Shown: positions 7,523 to 16,619, numbered from the stretch's first letter. The stretch is 64,000 nucleotides of DNA from Pseudomonadota bacterium (GCA_021782995.1 JAJXUI010000002.1:1-64000); one strand, 5' to 3'. Notes: generated by a model not told the origin, from the letters alone. Translations and numbers: made by a program.

Positions 7523-9331
7523 ATGGAACTTCAAACGTGGATTTATCTTGTCGTGGGACTGAGCTTTGCGCTGTATATCGGCATTGCAATCTGGGCTCGC
7601 GCTGGCAGCACCAGTGAATTTTACGTGGCGGGTGGTGGTGTACATCCGGTAATGAATGGGATGGCCACCGCCGCTGACTGGATGTCGGCGGCTTCCTTCA
7701 TCTCGATGGCGGGCCTGATTTCCAATATGGGCTATGGCGGTTCACTGTTCCTGATGGGCTGGACAGGGGGGTATGTGCTGCTGGCGATGCTGCTGGCCCC
7801 CTACCTGCGCAAATTCGGCAAATTTACCGTACCGCAGTTCATTGGTGACCGCTATTACTCCAAGCTGGCTGCAACCGTTGCGGTGATCTGCCTGCTGATT
7901 GCCTCGATCACATACATCATCGGCCAGATGACCGGTGTGGGTGTGGCTTTTGCGCGATTCCTCGGCGTGTCCAGTGATGTGGGCATTTATGTCGGTATGG
8001 GCATCGTGTTCATGTACGCGGTGTTTGGCGGCATGAAAGGCATCACCTATACCCAGGTGGCACAATATGTCGTGCTGATCTTTGCCTACACCATTCCGGC
8101 GATCTTCATTTCACTGCAATTGACCGGCAATCCGCTGCCGCAGCTGGGCCTGGGATCCAACATCGTGGGCTCGGATATTTCGCTGCTGCAGAAGCTGGAC
8201 CAGATTGTGGTTGAGCTGGGCTTTGGCCAGTACACCACGACGGCGGCAGGCAGCACGCTGAACATGTTCGTGTATACCCTGTCGCTGATGATCGGCACCG
8301 CAGGCTTGCCGCATGTGATCATGCGATTCTTCACGGTGCCGACCGTGAAGGATGCGCGTACCTCTGCGGGCTGGGCGCTGGTGTTCATCGCCATCCTGTA
8401 TACCACTGCCCCTGCAGTGGGCGCGATGGCGAAAACCAACCTGCTGCGTACAATTACGCCAGGCGTGGTCATGAGTGGCTCGGATGTGTTTGCCAAGGAT
8501 GCGGCGCTTGAGTATGACAAGCGTCCCGACTGGATGAAGCGCTGGGAAAAAACCGGCCTGCTCAAGTTCGAAGACAAAAACGGCGATGGCCGCATCCAGT
8601 ATTACAACGACAAGACCAAGAATGCTGATACCCTGGCCAAGGCAGATGCCGCAGGCTGGAAAGGCAATGAGTTGACAGTGAATGCTGACATCATCGTGCT
8701 GGCCAACCCTGAAATTGCCTTGCTGCCGAGCTGGGTAATCGCATTGGTGGCTGCAGGGGGGCTGGCAGCAGCACTTTCCACTGCTGCGGGACTGTTGATG
8801 GCCATTTCTGCAGCGATCTCGCATGACCTGGTAAAAGGGGTGTTCAATCCCAATATCAGCGAGAAGGGTGAGCTGATGGCGGGCAAGGTCGCCATGGCTT
8901 TCGCCATTGTCGTATCGGGATATCTGGGCCTCAATCCGCCGGGATTTGCGGCAGGGACGGTGGCGCTGGCCTTCGGTATTGCTGCAAGCTCGTTGTTCCC
9001 GGCGATCATGATGGGTATCTTCAGCAAGAAGATGAACAAGGAAGGGGCAGTTGCAGGTATGCTGGCCGGTCTGCTGGTGACCCTGTTTTATGTGTTTGCA
9101 CACAAAGGACTGTTCTTCATCAAGGGTACGGAGTACCTGAGCGTGATCGGCGGCCCGAACAGCTTCTTCGGCATTACACCTGAAGCCTTTGGCGCTGTGG
9201 GTGCAGGTGTGAATTTCATTGTGGCTTTCGTGGTGGACAAGTTCACCAAGGCGCCGCCTGAGCATATCCAGCACATGGTGGAAGCCGTTCGTACGCCGCG
9301 AGGTTCCAAAGCGGTGGATGGTGCACACTGA
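7523..9331 (+). CDS. SLC5 family sodium:solute symporter, VC_2705 type
   Basis: This 602-residue polytopic inner-membrane carrier would take up a small organic solute, perhaps acetate or another carboxylate, with sodium. FYVAGGGVHPVMNGMATAAD at the start and the middle segment GTAGLPHVIMRFFTVP are SLC5 signatures related to ActP. An extramembrane insert at about residues 330-385 contains DKNGDGRIQ, which looks like an EF-hand calcium loop and is found in this subfamily. The DUF4212 partner immediately upstream assigns it to the two-subunit group. A terminator follows. The substrate cannot be read from sequence. Confidence 0.88.
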   Translation: MELQTWIYLVVGLSFALYIGIAIWARAGSTSEFYVAGGGVHPVMNGMATAADWMSAASFISMAGLISNMGYGGSLFLMGWTGGYVLLAMLLAPYLRKFGKFTVPQFIGDRYYSKLAATVAVICLLIASITYIIGQMTGVGVAFARFLGVSSDVGIYVGMGIVFMYAVFGGMKGITYTQVAQYVVLIFAYTIPAIFISLQLTGNPLPQLGLGSNIVGSDISLLQKLDQIVVELGFGQYTTTAAGSTLNMFVYTLSLMIGTAGLPHVIMRFFTVPTVKDARTSAGWALVFIAILYTTAPAVGAMAKTNLLRTITPGVVMSGSDVFAKDAALEYDKRPDWMKRWEKTGLLKFEDKNGDGRIQYYNDKTKNADTLAKADAAGWKGNELTVNADIIVLANPEIALLPSWVIALVAAGGLAAALSTAAGLLMAISAAISHDLVKGVFNPNISEKGELMAGKVAMAFAIVVSGYLGLNPPGFAAGTVALAFGIAASSLFPAIMMGIFSKKMNKEGAVAGMLAGLLVTLFYVFAHKGLFFIKGTEYLSVIGGPNSFFGITPEAFGAVGAGVNFIVAFVVDKFTKAPPEHIQHMVEAVRTPRGSKAVDGAH

Positions 9332-9375
9332 TCCCGGAAGTACCCTGCCCTGAAAGGGCCTGGGTCAACGGAACG

Positions 9376-9407
9376 AACCCCGCAGCTAGTATCGCGGGGT
9401 TTTTTTT
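9376..9407 (+). terminator. Rho-independent terminator after the symporter
   Basis: AACCCCGC (9376-9383) pairs with GCGGGGTT (9394-9401), followed by a run of eight T including the stem end. It closes the 4.4-9.3 kb gene group. Confidence 0.9.
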
Positions 9408-9486
9408 CATATGCAGTCGCATGCCGAGTGGGTTTGGGCAATGAATTCACCCGGCATGCGCATTGCAGCTAACGTTGGAGCATTTG

Positions 9487-9849
9487 ATGGTTTTTGATGT
9501 CAGTGTAGCGATGACCTGGATTTTGTTCCTGGCATTGTTTCCTATGGCTTTTATCTGGTTGCGGCGTGCCTTGCGCATTCTGCTCAAGCGAAATTTTTCG
9601 GAAGTGGCGCTGAAGCGGGGTGAGTCACCGTCTAATCCGGCAAAATATGCCCCCTATGCCGCGATGATCAATCTGTTGGCCGGTGTACTGGTCAGCTGGG
9701 TGATCATCAATATCCTGATGGGGTGGATGAGCTATGCGAGCTGGTCTGCCATTGCGGGGACCACGATCTGGCTCAAGTTGCTTGCCGACTTCATCCTGAG
9801 CCGGCATGCGCATCCGCCGCAGAAAAAAACGGCACGCGCCGCAGATTGA
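9487..9849 (+). CDS. Small integral membrane protein, unknown
   Basis: I do not recognise this 120-residue protein. It has one strongly hydrophobic helix near the start (VAMTWILFLALFPMAFIWL), a basic stretch, then a second hydrophobic region (about residues 58-105) and a lysine/histidine-rich end. The ATG at 9487 has GGAG six bases upstream; a TTG at 9463 would add eight residues without a ribosome site. It lies between a terminator and a convergent kinase gene, so it is probably monocistronic. Confidence 0.6.
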   Translation: MVFDVSVAMTWILFLALFPMAFIWLRRALRILLKRNFSEVALKRGESPSNPAKYAPYAAMINLLAGVLVSWVIINILMGWMSYASWSAIAGTTIWLKLLADFILSRHAHPPQKKTARAAD

Positions 9850-9854
9850 ATGGG

Positions 9855-10793
9855 TTAAAGCGTGATGCGTTTGCCAAAATGCTTCAGATAAAGCGCCATC
9901 AGGTCCTGGCGCATCGGCGTATGGTTCTGGCCGCCGCGATGTGCAATTTTCAAAGAGCCCATCATTGAGGCCAGGCGGCCTGTTGTCTCCCAGTCCCAGC
10001 CTTGCTGGATGCCATAAATCAGGCCGGCACGGTAGGCATCGCCGCAGCCGGTAGGGTCAACTACGGCTTCAGGTTTTGGCGTGGGGATGGCGATCTGCTT
10101 GCCATCGGTATAGATCATTGAACCATCAGCGCCCAGCGTCACGATCAATGCCTTGACGGACTGTGCAATCGTTTCCAGTTTGAGGCCGGTTTTGTCCTGC
10201 AGCAGTTGTGCTTCATAATCGTTAACCGTGATATAGGTGGCCTGGTCGATAAAACGTTTCAGGTCATCGCCATCGAACAGCGGCATTGCCTGGCCCGGAT
10301 CGAAAATGAACGGAATTTTTGCAGCGACGAATTCTTCAGCATGCTGGATCATGCCATCACGACCATCAGGCGATACGATGCCGATGCTGATACCGCTGGC
10401 ATCGGCTACATGGTTCAGGTGGGAATGGCTCATTGCGCCGGGGTGAAATGCAGTGATCTGGTTGTCATCCAGGTCGGTGGTGATGAAAGCCTGGCCCGTA
10501 AATGTACCCGGTACCTGCTGCAGATGTGCGCGGGTGATGCCGAGTTTTTCCAGGCGGCTTGCATAGGGTGCGAAATCATCACCAACGGTCGCCATGGGGA
10601 CGGGTGAGCCACCCAGTAATTGCAGGTTATACGCGATATTGCCTGCACACCCGCCATATTCGCGGCGCATCTCCGGCACCAGGAAAGCCACATTCAGGAT
10701 GTGTATCTGCTCTGGCAGGATATGTTTCTTGAATTGATCCTTGAACACCATGATGGTGTCATAGGCCATGGAGCCGCAAATCAGAGCTTTCAT
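9855..10793 (-). CDS. PfkB-family carbohydrate/adenosine kinase
   Basis: This 312-residue ribokinase-fold kinase carries both PfkB signatures: the early glycine-rich YGGCAGNIAYNLQLLGG and the late DPTGCGDAYRAGLIYGI with the catalytic aspartate. The short lid and VNDYEAQLL segment resemble bacterial adenosine kinases, so phosphorylation of adenosine to AMP is a reasonable guess, but sugars are possible. It converges with the small membrane protein, five bases apart, and is divergent from the protease gene. Confidence 0.82.
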   Translation of the reverse strand: MKALICGSMAYDTIMVFKDQFKKHILPEQIHILNVAFLVPEMRREYGGCAGNIAYNLQLLGGSPVPMATVGDDFAPYASRLEKLGITRAHLQQVPGTFTGQAFITTDLDDNQITAFHPGAMSHSHLNHVADASGISIGIVSPDGRDGMIQHAEEFVAAKIPFIFDPGQAMPLFDGDDLKRFIDQATYITVNDYEAQLLQDKTGLKLETIAQSVKALIVTLGADGSMIYTDGKQIAIPTPKPEAVVDPTGCGDAYRAGLIYGIQQGWDWETTGRLASMMGSLKIAHRGGQNHTPMRQDLMALYLKHFGKRITL

Positions 10794-11075
10794 CGTTGTA
10801 ATGCCTGACGTAATTGATAAAGCGGGGATTATACCAGCAGGCCGATTGCGGATTGACGGTCATGCCGCGCAGGCTTGCGTGCGTGTCGGGGGGAAGTCAT
10901 GCGCGATATAAAATAATATAATAAAAACAATATATTGCATGGTTATGGTGTGTGCGGCTGCAGTATTTGTAGTACTGAAGGCATATTTACAGCGGCAGGG
11001 TCGGCCAAGATAATTAACCACTTTAATAATCTGATGCGCAGTTTGACTGCTCTCAAGAATGACCGGGGAAGAGAC

Positions 11076-13040
11076 GTGAATGTATCTGGAATAACGCATA
11101 GTGCATGCCTGGCATTGCTGTCAGTCATGCTGACCGGTTGCCCGTCTGCATCAAGTGATCCCCCCGCTCCTCCGGCGGTTCCCGCCAATGTCAGCGCAAC
11201 AGCGAAAGATGGCTATGTGCTGATTGCGGCCACGCTGGACGGCAATACTAAGCGTGAGAATGTATATTGGTCGACCACGGCCGGTGTGACCACGGCCACT
11301 GGCACAAAAGTGCAGGGTGGCAGCAACCCGCTGGCAATCAATGGACTGAGCAATAGCACGAAATACTATTTTATTGTCACCGCAGTCGGTGACGGTGGTG
11401 AAAGTGCTGCCTCCGTCGAGGTTTCGGCAACGCCCGCTGCTGCAACAGTTGCTGTCGACCCCTTGTATGCTGACCAGTGGCACCTGAAAAATACCGGGCA
11501 GAAAGGTCTGGATCCGTCACAAACTGCTGGCGCTGTTGGTGAAGATCTTGATGTGGAGCCTGCCTGGACGACTACCAAGGGGCAAGGCGTAACGGTGGCC
11601 GTAGTGGATGATGGACTGGAAATTGGCCATGAGGATCTGGCCAGCAACTTGGCGGCCAATAGCCTCAGCTATAACTATGTCAACGGTACGAATGACCCGA
11701 CCAATACTGCAACGGACATCACAAGCGGGCATGGTACCGCGGTGGCCGGCATCATCGCCGCTCGCGATGATAATGGTTTGGGCGGCAAGGGCGTTGCGCC
11801 ACGTGCCAGCCTGGCAGGCTATAACCTGCTGCAATCTTCAGTGTCCAGCAATGAAGCCGATGCGATGACGCGCAATGATGCTCAGGTCAGTGTTTCCAGT
11901 AACAGCTGGGGAGCGCCGGATGGGGAGGGCGAGCTGTATGCCAGTACCTCATTATGGAAAGCGGCAATCGATAGTGGCACCAGTTCGGGGCGCGGAGGAA
12001 AAGGTGTGGTGTACCTGTGGGCAGCGGGAAATGGCGGGAAGGTCAAGTCATCAACCTGCCCATACGGTTGTGATGATTCCAATTACGATGGTCGTGCAAA
12101 TTATCACGGTGTATTGGCGGTGGCAGCCGTCAATGACCAGGGCAAGGAGTCTTCCTATTCGGAACAAGGTGCCAATTTGTGGCTCAGCGCGCCGGGCGGT
12201 GAATTCTGTTATCCGGCGACCAGCTATACAACGAATCAGCACGCCATATCGACTACCGATCGTGGCGGCGATGTCGGTTTCAACAGAGCCGGATCCTCGA
12301 ATGTTGCATATGATTATCCGGCAACGGGAAGCACTGCCAGCAGGAATTATACCCGGTGCATGAATGGCACCTCTTCAGCCACGCCTGCTGTGGCGGGGGT
12401 GGTGGCATTGATACTGGCAGCCAATCCGCAACTAGGCTGGCGCGATGTACGCTGGATACTCGCAAAATCAGCCCGCAAAAATGACACATCAGATTCCGGG
12501 TGGCTTACTAACCAGGCGAGTTTCCATTTCAACCATAAATACGGATTTGGTGTGGCAGATGCATCTGCCGCAGTTACAATGGCCAAAGATCCCGCATATG
12601 TACAGCTTGGAACGGAGAAAACATATTCAACGGCGCTCTCGTCACCCAATATACCGATACCGGATTACTCGCAGCGTATTTCAGATGGCAATCCGAAGCC
12701 GGCCGAGGATACAATCAATGTTACTGGCAGTGGCATGACTGCAATCGAGTATGTCGAAGTGACATTCACGGCAACAAACAAGCCTTACATAGGCGATCTT
12801 GCTGTTGACCTGATAGCGCCTTCAGGTACGGTCAGTCATCTGGCAAGGCAGCATGTGTGTCCTGCTGATCAATATGGAGCATGCAATTCAACCTATACAG
12901 GCTGGGTATTTGGGGATGCTGTGCTGCTGGGTGAGGGGGTGGATGGTGCATGGAAGCTCAGTGTCACCGACTGGGTGAGTGATGCGGTAAGCAGCCAGGG
13001 TAATTTTTTGTCGTGGAAAATCAAGTTTTATGGACACTGA
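11076..13040 (+). CDS. Subtilisin-like protease lipoprotein with FN3 and P domain
   Basis: About 654 residues. A lipoprotein signal (ACLALLSVMLTGC) ends at a lipobox cysteine, so the enzyme should be membrane-anchored outside the cytoplasm. A fibronectin-III-like domain follows (about 30-120), then an S8 peptidase domain with Asp in VAVVDDGLEIGHEDL, His in SGHGTAVAGIIAARDD and Ser in MNGTSSATPAVAGVVALIL. A proprotein-convertase P domain ends the protein. I start at GTG 11076 because GGGGAAGAG precedes it and it gives a neat signal peptide; ATG 11034 and the far ATG 10935 remain open. There is no propeptide between signal and catalytic domain, which is unusual (see the next gene). The upstream 282-base gap is AT-rich with no recognised element. 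Confidence 0.88.
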   Translation: MNVSGITHSACLALLSVMLTGCPSASSDPPAPPAVPANVSATAKDGYVLIAATLDGNTKRENVYWSTTAGVTTATGTKVQGGSNPLAINGLSNSTKYYFIVTAVGDGGESAASVEVSATPAAATVAVDPLYADQWHLKNTGQKGLDPSQTAGAVGEDLDVEPAWTTTKGQGVTVAVVDDGLEIGHEDLASNLAANSLSYNYVNGTNDPTNTATDITSGHGTAVAGIIAARDDNGLGGKGVAPRASLAGYNLLQSSVSSNEADAMTRNDAQVSVSSNSWGAPDGEGELYASTSLWKAAIDSGTSSGRGGKGVVYLWAAGNGGKVKSSTCPYGCDDSNYDGRANYHGVLAVAAVNDQGKESSYSEQGANLWLSAPGGEFCYPATSYTTNQHAISTTDRGGDVGFNRAGSSNVAYDYPATGSTASRNYTRCMNGTSSATPAVAGVVALILAANPQLGWRDVRWILAKSARKNDTSDSGWLTNQASFHFNHKYGFGVADASAAVTMAKDPAYVQLGTEKTYSTALSSPNIPIPDYSQRISDGNPKPAEDTINVTGSGMTAIEYVEVTFTATNKPYIGDLAVDLIAPSGTVSHLARQHVCPADQYGACNSTYTGWVFGDAVLLGEGVDGAWKLSVTDWVSDAVSSQGNFLSWKIKFYGH

Positions 13041-13073
13041 TTTGAGCAGGTTTTATACAGGTCGGGGAATTGA

Positions 13074-13724
13074 ATGAGTAATCCTGTTTTACGCAAGCGC
13101 ATATTATTTTCGCTGGTATTGCTGGCGGCATACGCCGGTGGGGCGATGGCATGGACCCGTTCGCCGTTGACGGGAATGCGTCCACCCATGGAAGGAACGC
13201 CATTGACGCAAGCCTATGTCTGGTATGACGGGGAGCGTCAGAACACAGTATGGCTCGATCCCCAGGTTGTGGCGGAATTCAACCCTGGAGAATCCGGGCA
13301 GCATGCAGCAGTCAAGGCGGATGCAGGGGCCAAGGAATTGCCGCTCAGGCATCCGCAAGCCGGTATTCGTTTGTGGCAGATGAACAATACCGGCAATGCA
13401 GCAGTCTCCGGCATGGCGGGCAGCAATCCTGGGGGCAAGTATTCCCCGGTCTTTCACGATGGACCAAACAGCAATAGCGCCATGCGTGCATTGCCGGGAA
13501 ATGTCATTGTGCAGCTGGACCCTGCCTGGAGTGAAGGCAAAGTGAGGGCCTGGTTTGGAAGTCATCAATTACAGATGATCAGGAAAATCAATGCGGGTGT
13601 GAATGTCTATTTGATCAAGACCAGTCCCGGCATGGCAACGCTGGAGGTGGCCAATGCGCTTTATCAGGGGGGTGAAGTCAAGGCTGCCTATCCTGACTGG
13701 TGGCAGGAAGTGGTGACTAAGTGA
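13074..13724 (+). CDS. Secreted protein with stand-alone subtilase-propeptide-like domain
   Basis: This 216-residue protein has a signal peptide (LFSLVLLAAYAGGAMA), a low-complexity middle, and a C-terminal 75 residues reading NVIVQLDPAW, then a helix, VNVYLIKTSP, a second helix with ATLEVANALY, and VKAAYPDWW. That beta-alpha-beta-beta-alpha-beta pattern, ending in a '-AYPD/N-' strand, is how subtilase propeptides (inhibitor I9-like) look, where it normally precedes the catalytic domain in cis. The preceding gene is a subtilase without one, ending 33 bases upstream. I infer a trans-acting folding chaperone or inhibitor. The protein as a whole is not a family I can name. Confidence 0.7.
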   Translation: MSNPVLRKRILFSLVLLAAYAGGAMAWTRSPLTGMRPPMEGTPLTQAYVWYDGERQNTVWLDPQVVAEFNPGESGQHAAVKADAGAKELPLRHPQAGIRLWQMNNTGNAAVSGMAGSNPGGKYSPVFHDGPNSNSAMRALPGNVIVQLDPAWSEGKVRAWFGSHQLQMIRKINAGVNVYLIKTSPGMATLEVANALYQGGEVKAAYPDWWQEVVTK

Positions 13725-13841
13725 ATTCATGGTTTTGCCAGAACATTATCAGCAATGGAGATAATAAATGGCAGGCAACGAAGTGGGCTGGCTGCATGCT
13801 GTGCTGACTGTGGAGCATGAGTTGCCGAAGTTTGAAGCAAT

Positions 13842-13867
13842 AAAAAACCCGCCATGGCGGGTTTTTT
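13842..13867. terminator. Bidirectional terminator, 12-bp stem
   Basis: AAAAAACCCGCC (13842-13853) pairs perfectly with GGCGGGTTTTTT (13856-13867). It has A and T runs on both sides, so it can end both the protease pair on the plus strand and the dsrE2 transcript on the minus strand. Confidence 0.9.
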
Positions 13868-13888
13868 ATTGGAGAGTCCTGTCAGGTA

Positions 13889-14353
13889 TCAGATGAACAG
13901 GCAAACATCGGCTTCGCCGGCAAATTCCATGAAGGATGCTGCACCAACGAAATCGACGCCACCGATGAATTCGTTCTTGTCGAATTCGAACAGGTCAACC
14001 GTCATCTGGCAGGCAACAAACTTCACATCTGCTTCAATGCACATTTCGCGCAGTTCTGAGAGCGAGGCAACACCCTTGCTCTTGATCTTCTGCTTCATCA
14101 TCATGGAAGCCATGGCTTCCATGCCGGGCAATGCCTGAACGAATACTGGCATGGGTACGGGCATGGGCATGGCCGGATTGGCCAATGGGCTGACACGGAT
14201 ACCATCCATGTTCTTGCGCAGCAATTCCAGGCCATAGAAAGTGCAGAAAACCTGCACATCCCAGCCCAGCGCGGCTGCTGTTGAGGCAAGGATCAAAGGT
14301 GGATAGGCCATATCCAGTGTACCTTTGGTTGCGATGATTCCCATCTTTTTCAT
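13889..14353 (-). CDS. dsrE2: DsrE2-family sulfur-transfer protein
   Basis: This 154-residue protein of the DsrE/TusD superfamily fits the DsrE2 type: GIIATKGTLDMAYPPLILAS at the N-terminus, DVQVFCTFYGLELL with a cysteine, and VKFVACQMTVDLFEF with the second conserved cysteine. DsrE2 is known as a partner of TusA in sulfane-sulfur trafficking in sulfur oxidisers. It follows tusA by 45 bases on the same strand. A methionine-rich segment (PVPMPVFVQALPGMEAMASM, about 66-90) precedes the second cysteine. The exact donor and acceptor are not visible in this window, which lacks rhd, hdr and dsrAB genes. Confidence 0.87.
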   Translation of the reverse strand: MKKMGIIATKGTLDMAYPPLILASTAAALGWDVQVFCTFYGLELLRKNMDGIRVSPLANPAMPMPVPMPVFVQALPGMEAMASMMMKQKIKSKGVASLSELREMCIEADVKFVACQMTVDLFEFDKNEFIGGVDFVGAASFMEFAGEADVCLFI

Positions 14354-14398
14354 TTTGTTATCCTTGTAATGTTGATCTGAGCGGGGCCTGGAAGGGAA

Positions 14399-14626
14399 TT
14401 ACTTCTTTTTCATCATGAAAACGTACTCACCCTTCTCTTCGGAGGAGGAGACCAGTGTATTGCCTGTCTGGTTGGCAAACGCTGCCATGTCTTTGACGGA
14501 GCCGGCATCGGTAGAAACTACCTTGAGAACCTGACCCGAAGCCATATCAGCCAGAGCCTTTTTGGTCTTCAGAATGGGCAGTGGGCAGTTCATTCCGCGT
14601 GTGTCCAGTTCTTTGTCGAAACTCAT
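14399..14626 (-). CDS. tusA: Sulfur carrier protein TusA
   Basis: This 75-residue protein carries the TusA active-site motif RGMNCPLPILKTKKAL, whose cysteine holds a persulfide. In sulfur oxidisers TusA passes sulfane sulfur between rhodaneses, DsrE-type proteins and the Hdr or Dsr oxidation systems. The start at 14626 is preceded by AAGGAG; the longer open frame to 14677 adds 17 residues without a ribosome site. It is the first gene of a tusA-dsrE2 pair located just downstream of soeC. Confidence 0.93.
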   Translation of the reverse strand: MSFDKELDTRGMNCPLPILKTKKALADMASGQVLKVVSTDAGSVKDMAAFANQTGNTLVSSSEEKGEYVFMMKKK

Positions 14627-14738
14627 TGTTGATGCTCCTTGTGAATTAAGTGAAAAAATAACAAATGTCCTGACCACATTCGGGAGGATGTAATATTAAG
14701 AAGAATCTGCTTATATGCGTCTATAACCAATACGAGTC

Positions 14739-14770
14739 AAACTGTATAACCCTTTGGAGTTATACAGTTT
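14739..14770. promoter_or_regulatory. 12-bp inverted repeat upstream of tusA
   Basis: AAACTGTATAAC (14739-14750) and GTTATACAGTTT (14759-14770) are perfect inverted repeats around an eight-base spacer. The element is about 113 bases before the tusA start and about 100 bases after soeC. It lacks a T tract, so I favour an operator over a terminator. It contains GAGTTATA and, inverted, GGGTTATA, both resembling sequences in the sat-soeA spacer. Confidence 0.5.
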
Positions 14771-14869
14771 ATTCAATAATAAAATCAATATGTTGCAAAA
14801 TAACGTTGATAATATAAATACAGGCGATTGCAAGACATTCGGTGTTGCACAATCGCAACACTGATCGGG

Positions 14870-15844
14870 TCAGGCGATCCGTTTGTAATACAGATTTTGT
14901 GGATGATTCGCCTCGGCAAAGAAAAACCAGCGCTCGGCCAGCAAGCCGAGGTACTGGAAGATGAAGGCGGTAATCAGCGCGGTTGCAGAAGTCATGCCGG
15001 TAGCCATCAGGATGAGCGGCAATACAAAGGAAAACAGGATGAATGCGGGTTTTATCATGCGCATGAAGCGCCCGCTCATGCCATGAAAGAATGCGCGGGT
15101 ATTGAAAGAACCGCCCATTGAGCCTGGGGAGATCTGCACGATATGGGGATGCTTTACGCCGATGGCGGTACTCATTGTGGATTTCGGGCGAATACGCGCA
15201 TTACGTAACAGTGTAAAGGAGCGGCTCAACATTGCCAGGATGGTCAGGGTAATGGCCCAACCTGCAAAGAAGCGTGTCAGCTCGGGTGCGCTGAAGCTGG
15301 AAAATACACTAGCCGCGAGGAAGCCGGAGGCGCCGCCAAACAGGATGAAATTCAACGGGGTCAACGGCGTGTGCCATTCCTGCATGAAACGCAGGCAGGC
15401 GTAGATCATGCCGGTGCAGATAAACAGCACGAAACTGAGCAAAACGCCGACAGCGCCGAGCAACAGGGTGAAGTCGACATGGTAGGTGTCAGACAGGTCT
15501 AGCACGAGCGGATGCCAGTTGAACCAGTGGCACACGCCATAAATAAATACCACCCCCATGAAGGCCGGCAGGGCGATCACTTCGCGTGACAGCCAGGAAG
15601 TGCGCCATTGCGAGGCTGCACGCCAGGCACGCTCCGGATGGCCAAGATGGAAAAAGGAGGCAATCAGTCCGCCGACGAGGAAGAGCATGACGATCAGGCT
15701 GCCGACAGCATAAAAGTCATGGCTATCCTGATTGGGAATCAGGTCCAGGAAGGAGTAGAGTTGGCCGGCATACAAAGCCAGGAACAGGCCCTGGCCGACG
15801 CCGATCAGGGTGGTAAGGAAGATGACGGAGAATGGTGGTTTCAT
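14870..15844 (-). CDS. soeC: Sulfite dehydrogenase membrane subunit SoeC
   Basis: This 324-residue protein has about eight hydrophobic helices and is DmsC/NrfD-like, the expected quinone-reducing membrane anchor of the SoeABC complex. The N-terminal MKPPFSVIFLTTLIGVGQGL and the HPERAWRAASQWRTSWLSRE segment are typical of DmsC-type anchors. The start at 15844 (MKPPF) gives family length, though its ribosome site is weak; the frame continues to 15931, overlapping soeB. It is the last gene of soeABC, 25 bases after soeB. The same family serves other molybdoenzymes; the sulfite assignment rests on the neighbouring apr-sat and tusA genes. Confidence 0.85.
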   Translation of the reverse strand: MKPPFSVIFLTTLIGVGQGLFLALYAGQLYSFLDLIPNQDSHDFYAVGSLIVMLFLVGGLIASFFHLGHPERAWRAASQWRTSWLSREVIALPAFMGVVFIYGVCHWFNWHPLVLDLSDTYHVDFTLLLGAVGVLLSFVLFICTGMIYACLRFMQEWHTPLTPLNFILFGGASGFLAASVFSSFSAPELTRFFAGWAITLTILAMLSRSFTLLRNARIRPKSTMSTAIGVKHPHIVQISPGSMGGSFNTRAFFHGMSGRFMRMIKPAFILFSFVLPLILMATGMTSATALITAFIFQYLGLLAERWFFFAEANHPQNLYYKRIA

Positions 15845-15869
15845 GATGCTGTTGTTCCGGTTAATGCGA

Positions 15870-16601
15870 TTACCAGCTGGTGCTGTCGTCAAGAGTGGGT
15901 TGCTGTGTAGTGGGCTTGGGCTGCTTGCCATCGATCTTCAGCGGATTGTCGGCGCGGATCAGTTCGTCCTCATGTATGGTCATGGTTGTACGGCGACGTG
16001 GAAGATAATGATTGGCAGGATGTGTCCCCCACTCCGGCATCAGGTCATACCCCGCATTGTCGCGGATCGCACGAGACACATTCGATTCCGGATCGTGCAC
16101 GTCACCGAACAGGCGTGCGCCAGTTGGACAAGCCAGTACACATGATGGCTTGCGGTCACGTTCTGGCAGGGTTTCACTGTAAATGCGGTCTACACACAGG
16201 GTGCATTTTTTCATCACCTTCTGTTTTTCATCGAACTCGCGCGCACCATAAGGGCAGGCCCAGGAGCAATACTGGCAGCCGATACATTTGTCGTAATCCA
16301 CCAGCACGATGCCGTCTTCCTTGCGCTTGTATGAGGCGCCGGTCGGGCAAACCGGCACGCAGGGCGGGTCTTCGCAGTGCAGGCAGGATTTGGGGAAGTG
16401 CAAGGTGCAGGTGTCAGGGAAAGTTCCGACTTCATAGGTTTGCACGCGATTGAAAAATACGCCGGTCGGGTCCGCGCCATAAGGATTTTCATCGCTCATG
16501 GGGCCTGCCGGGCCAGAGGTATTCCATTCCTTGCAGCTGGTGACACAGGCGTGGCAACCAACGCATACATTCAGGTCAATGATGAGGGCTAATTGAGTCA
16601 T
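15870..16601 (-). CDS. soeB: Sulfite dehydrogenase iron-sulfur subunit SoeB
   Basis: This 243-residue protein has four cysteine groups for four [4Fe-4S] clusters: CVGCHACVTSCKEWN, CLHCEDPPCVPVCPTGA, CIGCQYCSWACPYGA and KKCTLCVDR with PSCVLACPTGARLFGD. It would relay electrons from the molybdenum subunit to SoeC on the cytoplasmic side. There is no export signal. It begins 18 bases after soeA. A DmsB-like protein in another complex would look alike, so the name depends on context. Confidence 0.88.
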   Translation of the reverse strand: MTQLALIIDLNVCVGCHACVTSCKEWNTSGPAGPMSDENPYGADPTGVFFNRVQTYEVGTFPDTCTLHFPKSCLHCEDPPCVPVCPTGASYKRKEDGIVLVDYDKCIGCQYCSWACPYGAREFDEKQKVMKKCTLCVDRIYSETLPERDRKPSCVLACPTGARLFGDVHDPESNVSRAIRDNAGYDLMPEWGTHPANHYLPRRRTTMTIHEDELIRADNPLKIDGKQPKPTTQQPTLDDSTSW

Positions 16602-16619
16602 ATGTGAACTTCCGGCTTG

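Noticed and set aside
8111-9328. 405-residue open frame antisense to the SLC5 symporter
   Set aside because: A polar, His/Arg-rich shadow of a membrane-protein gene, with no ribosome site or domain.
13768-13896. 42-codon ORF with GGAG seven bases upstream after the propeptide-like gene
   Set aside because: It reads through the bidirectional terminator stem and into dsrE2 in the opposite direction; the ribosome site is probably chance.
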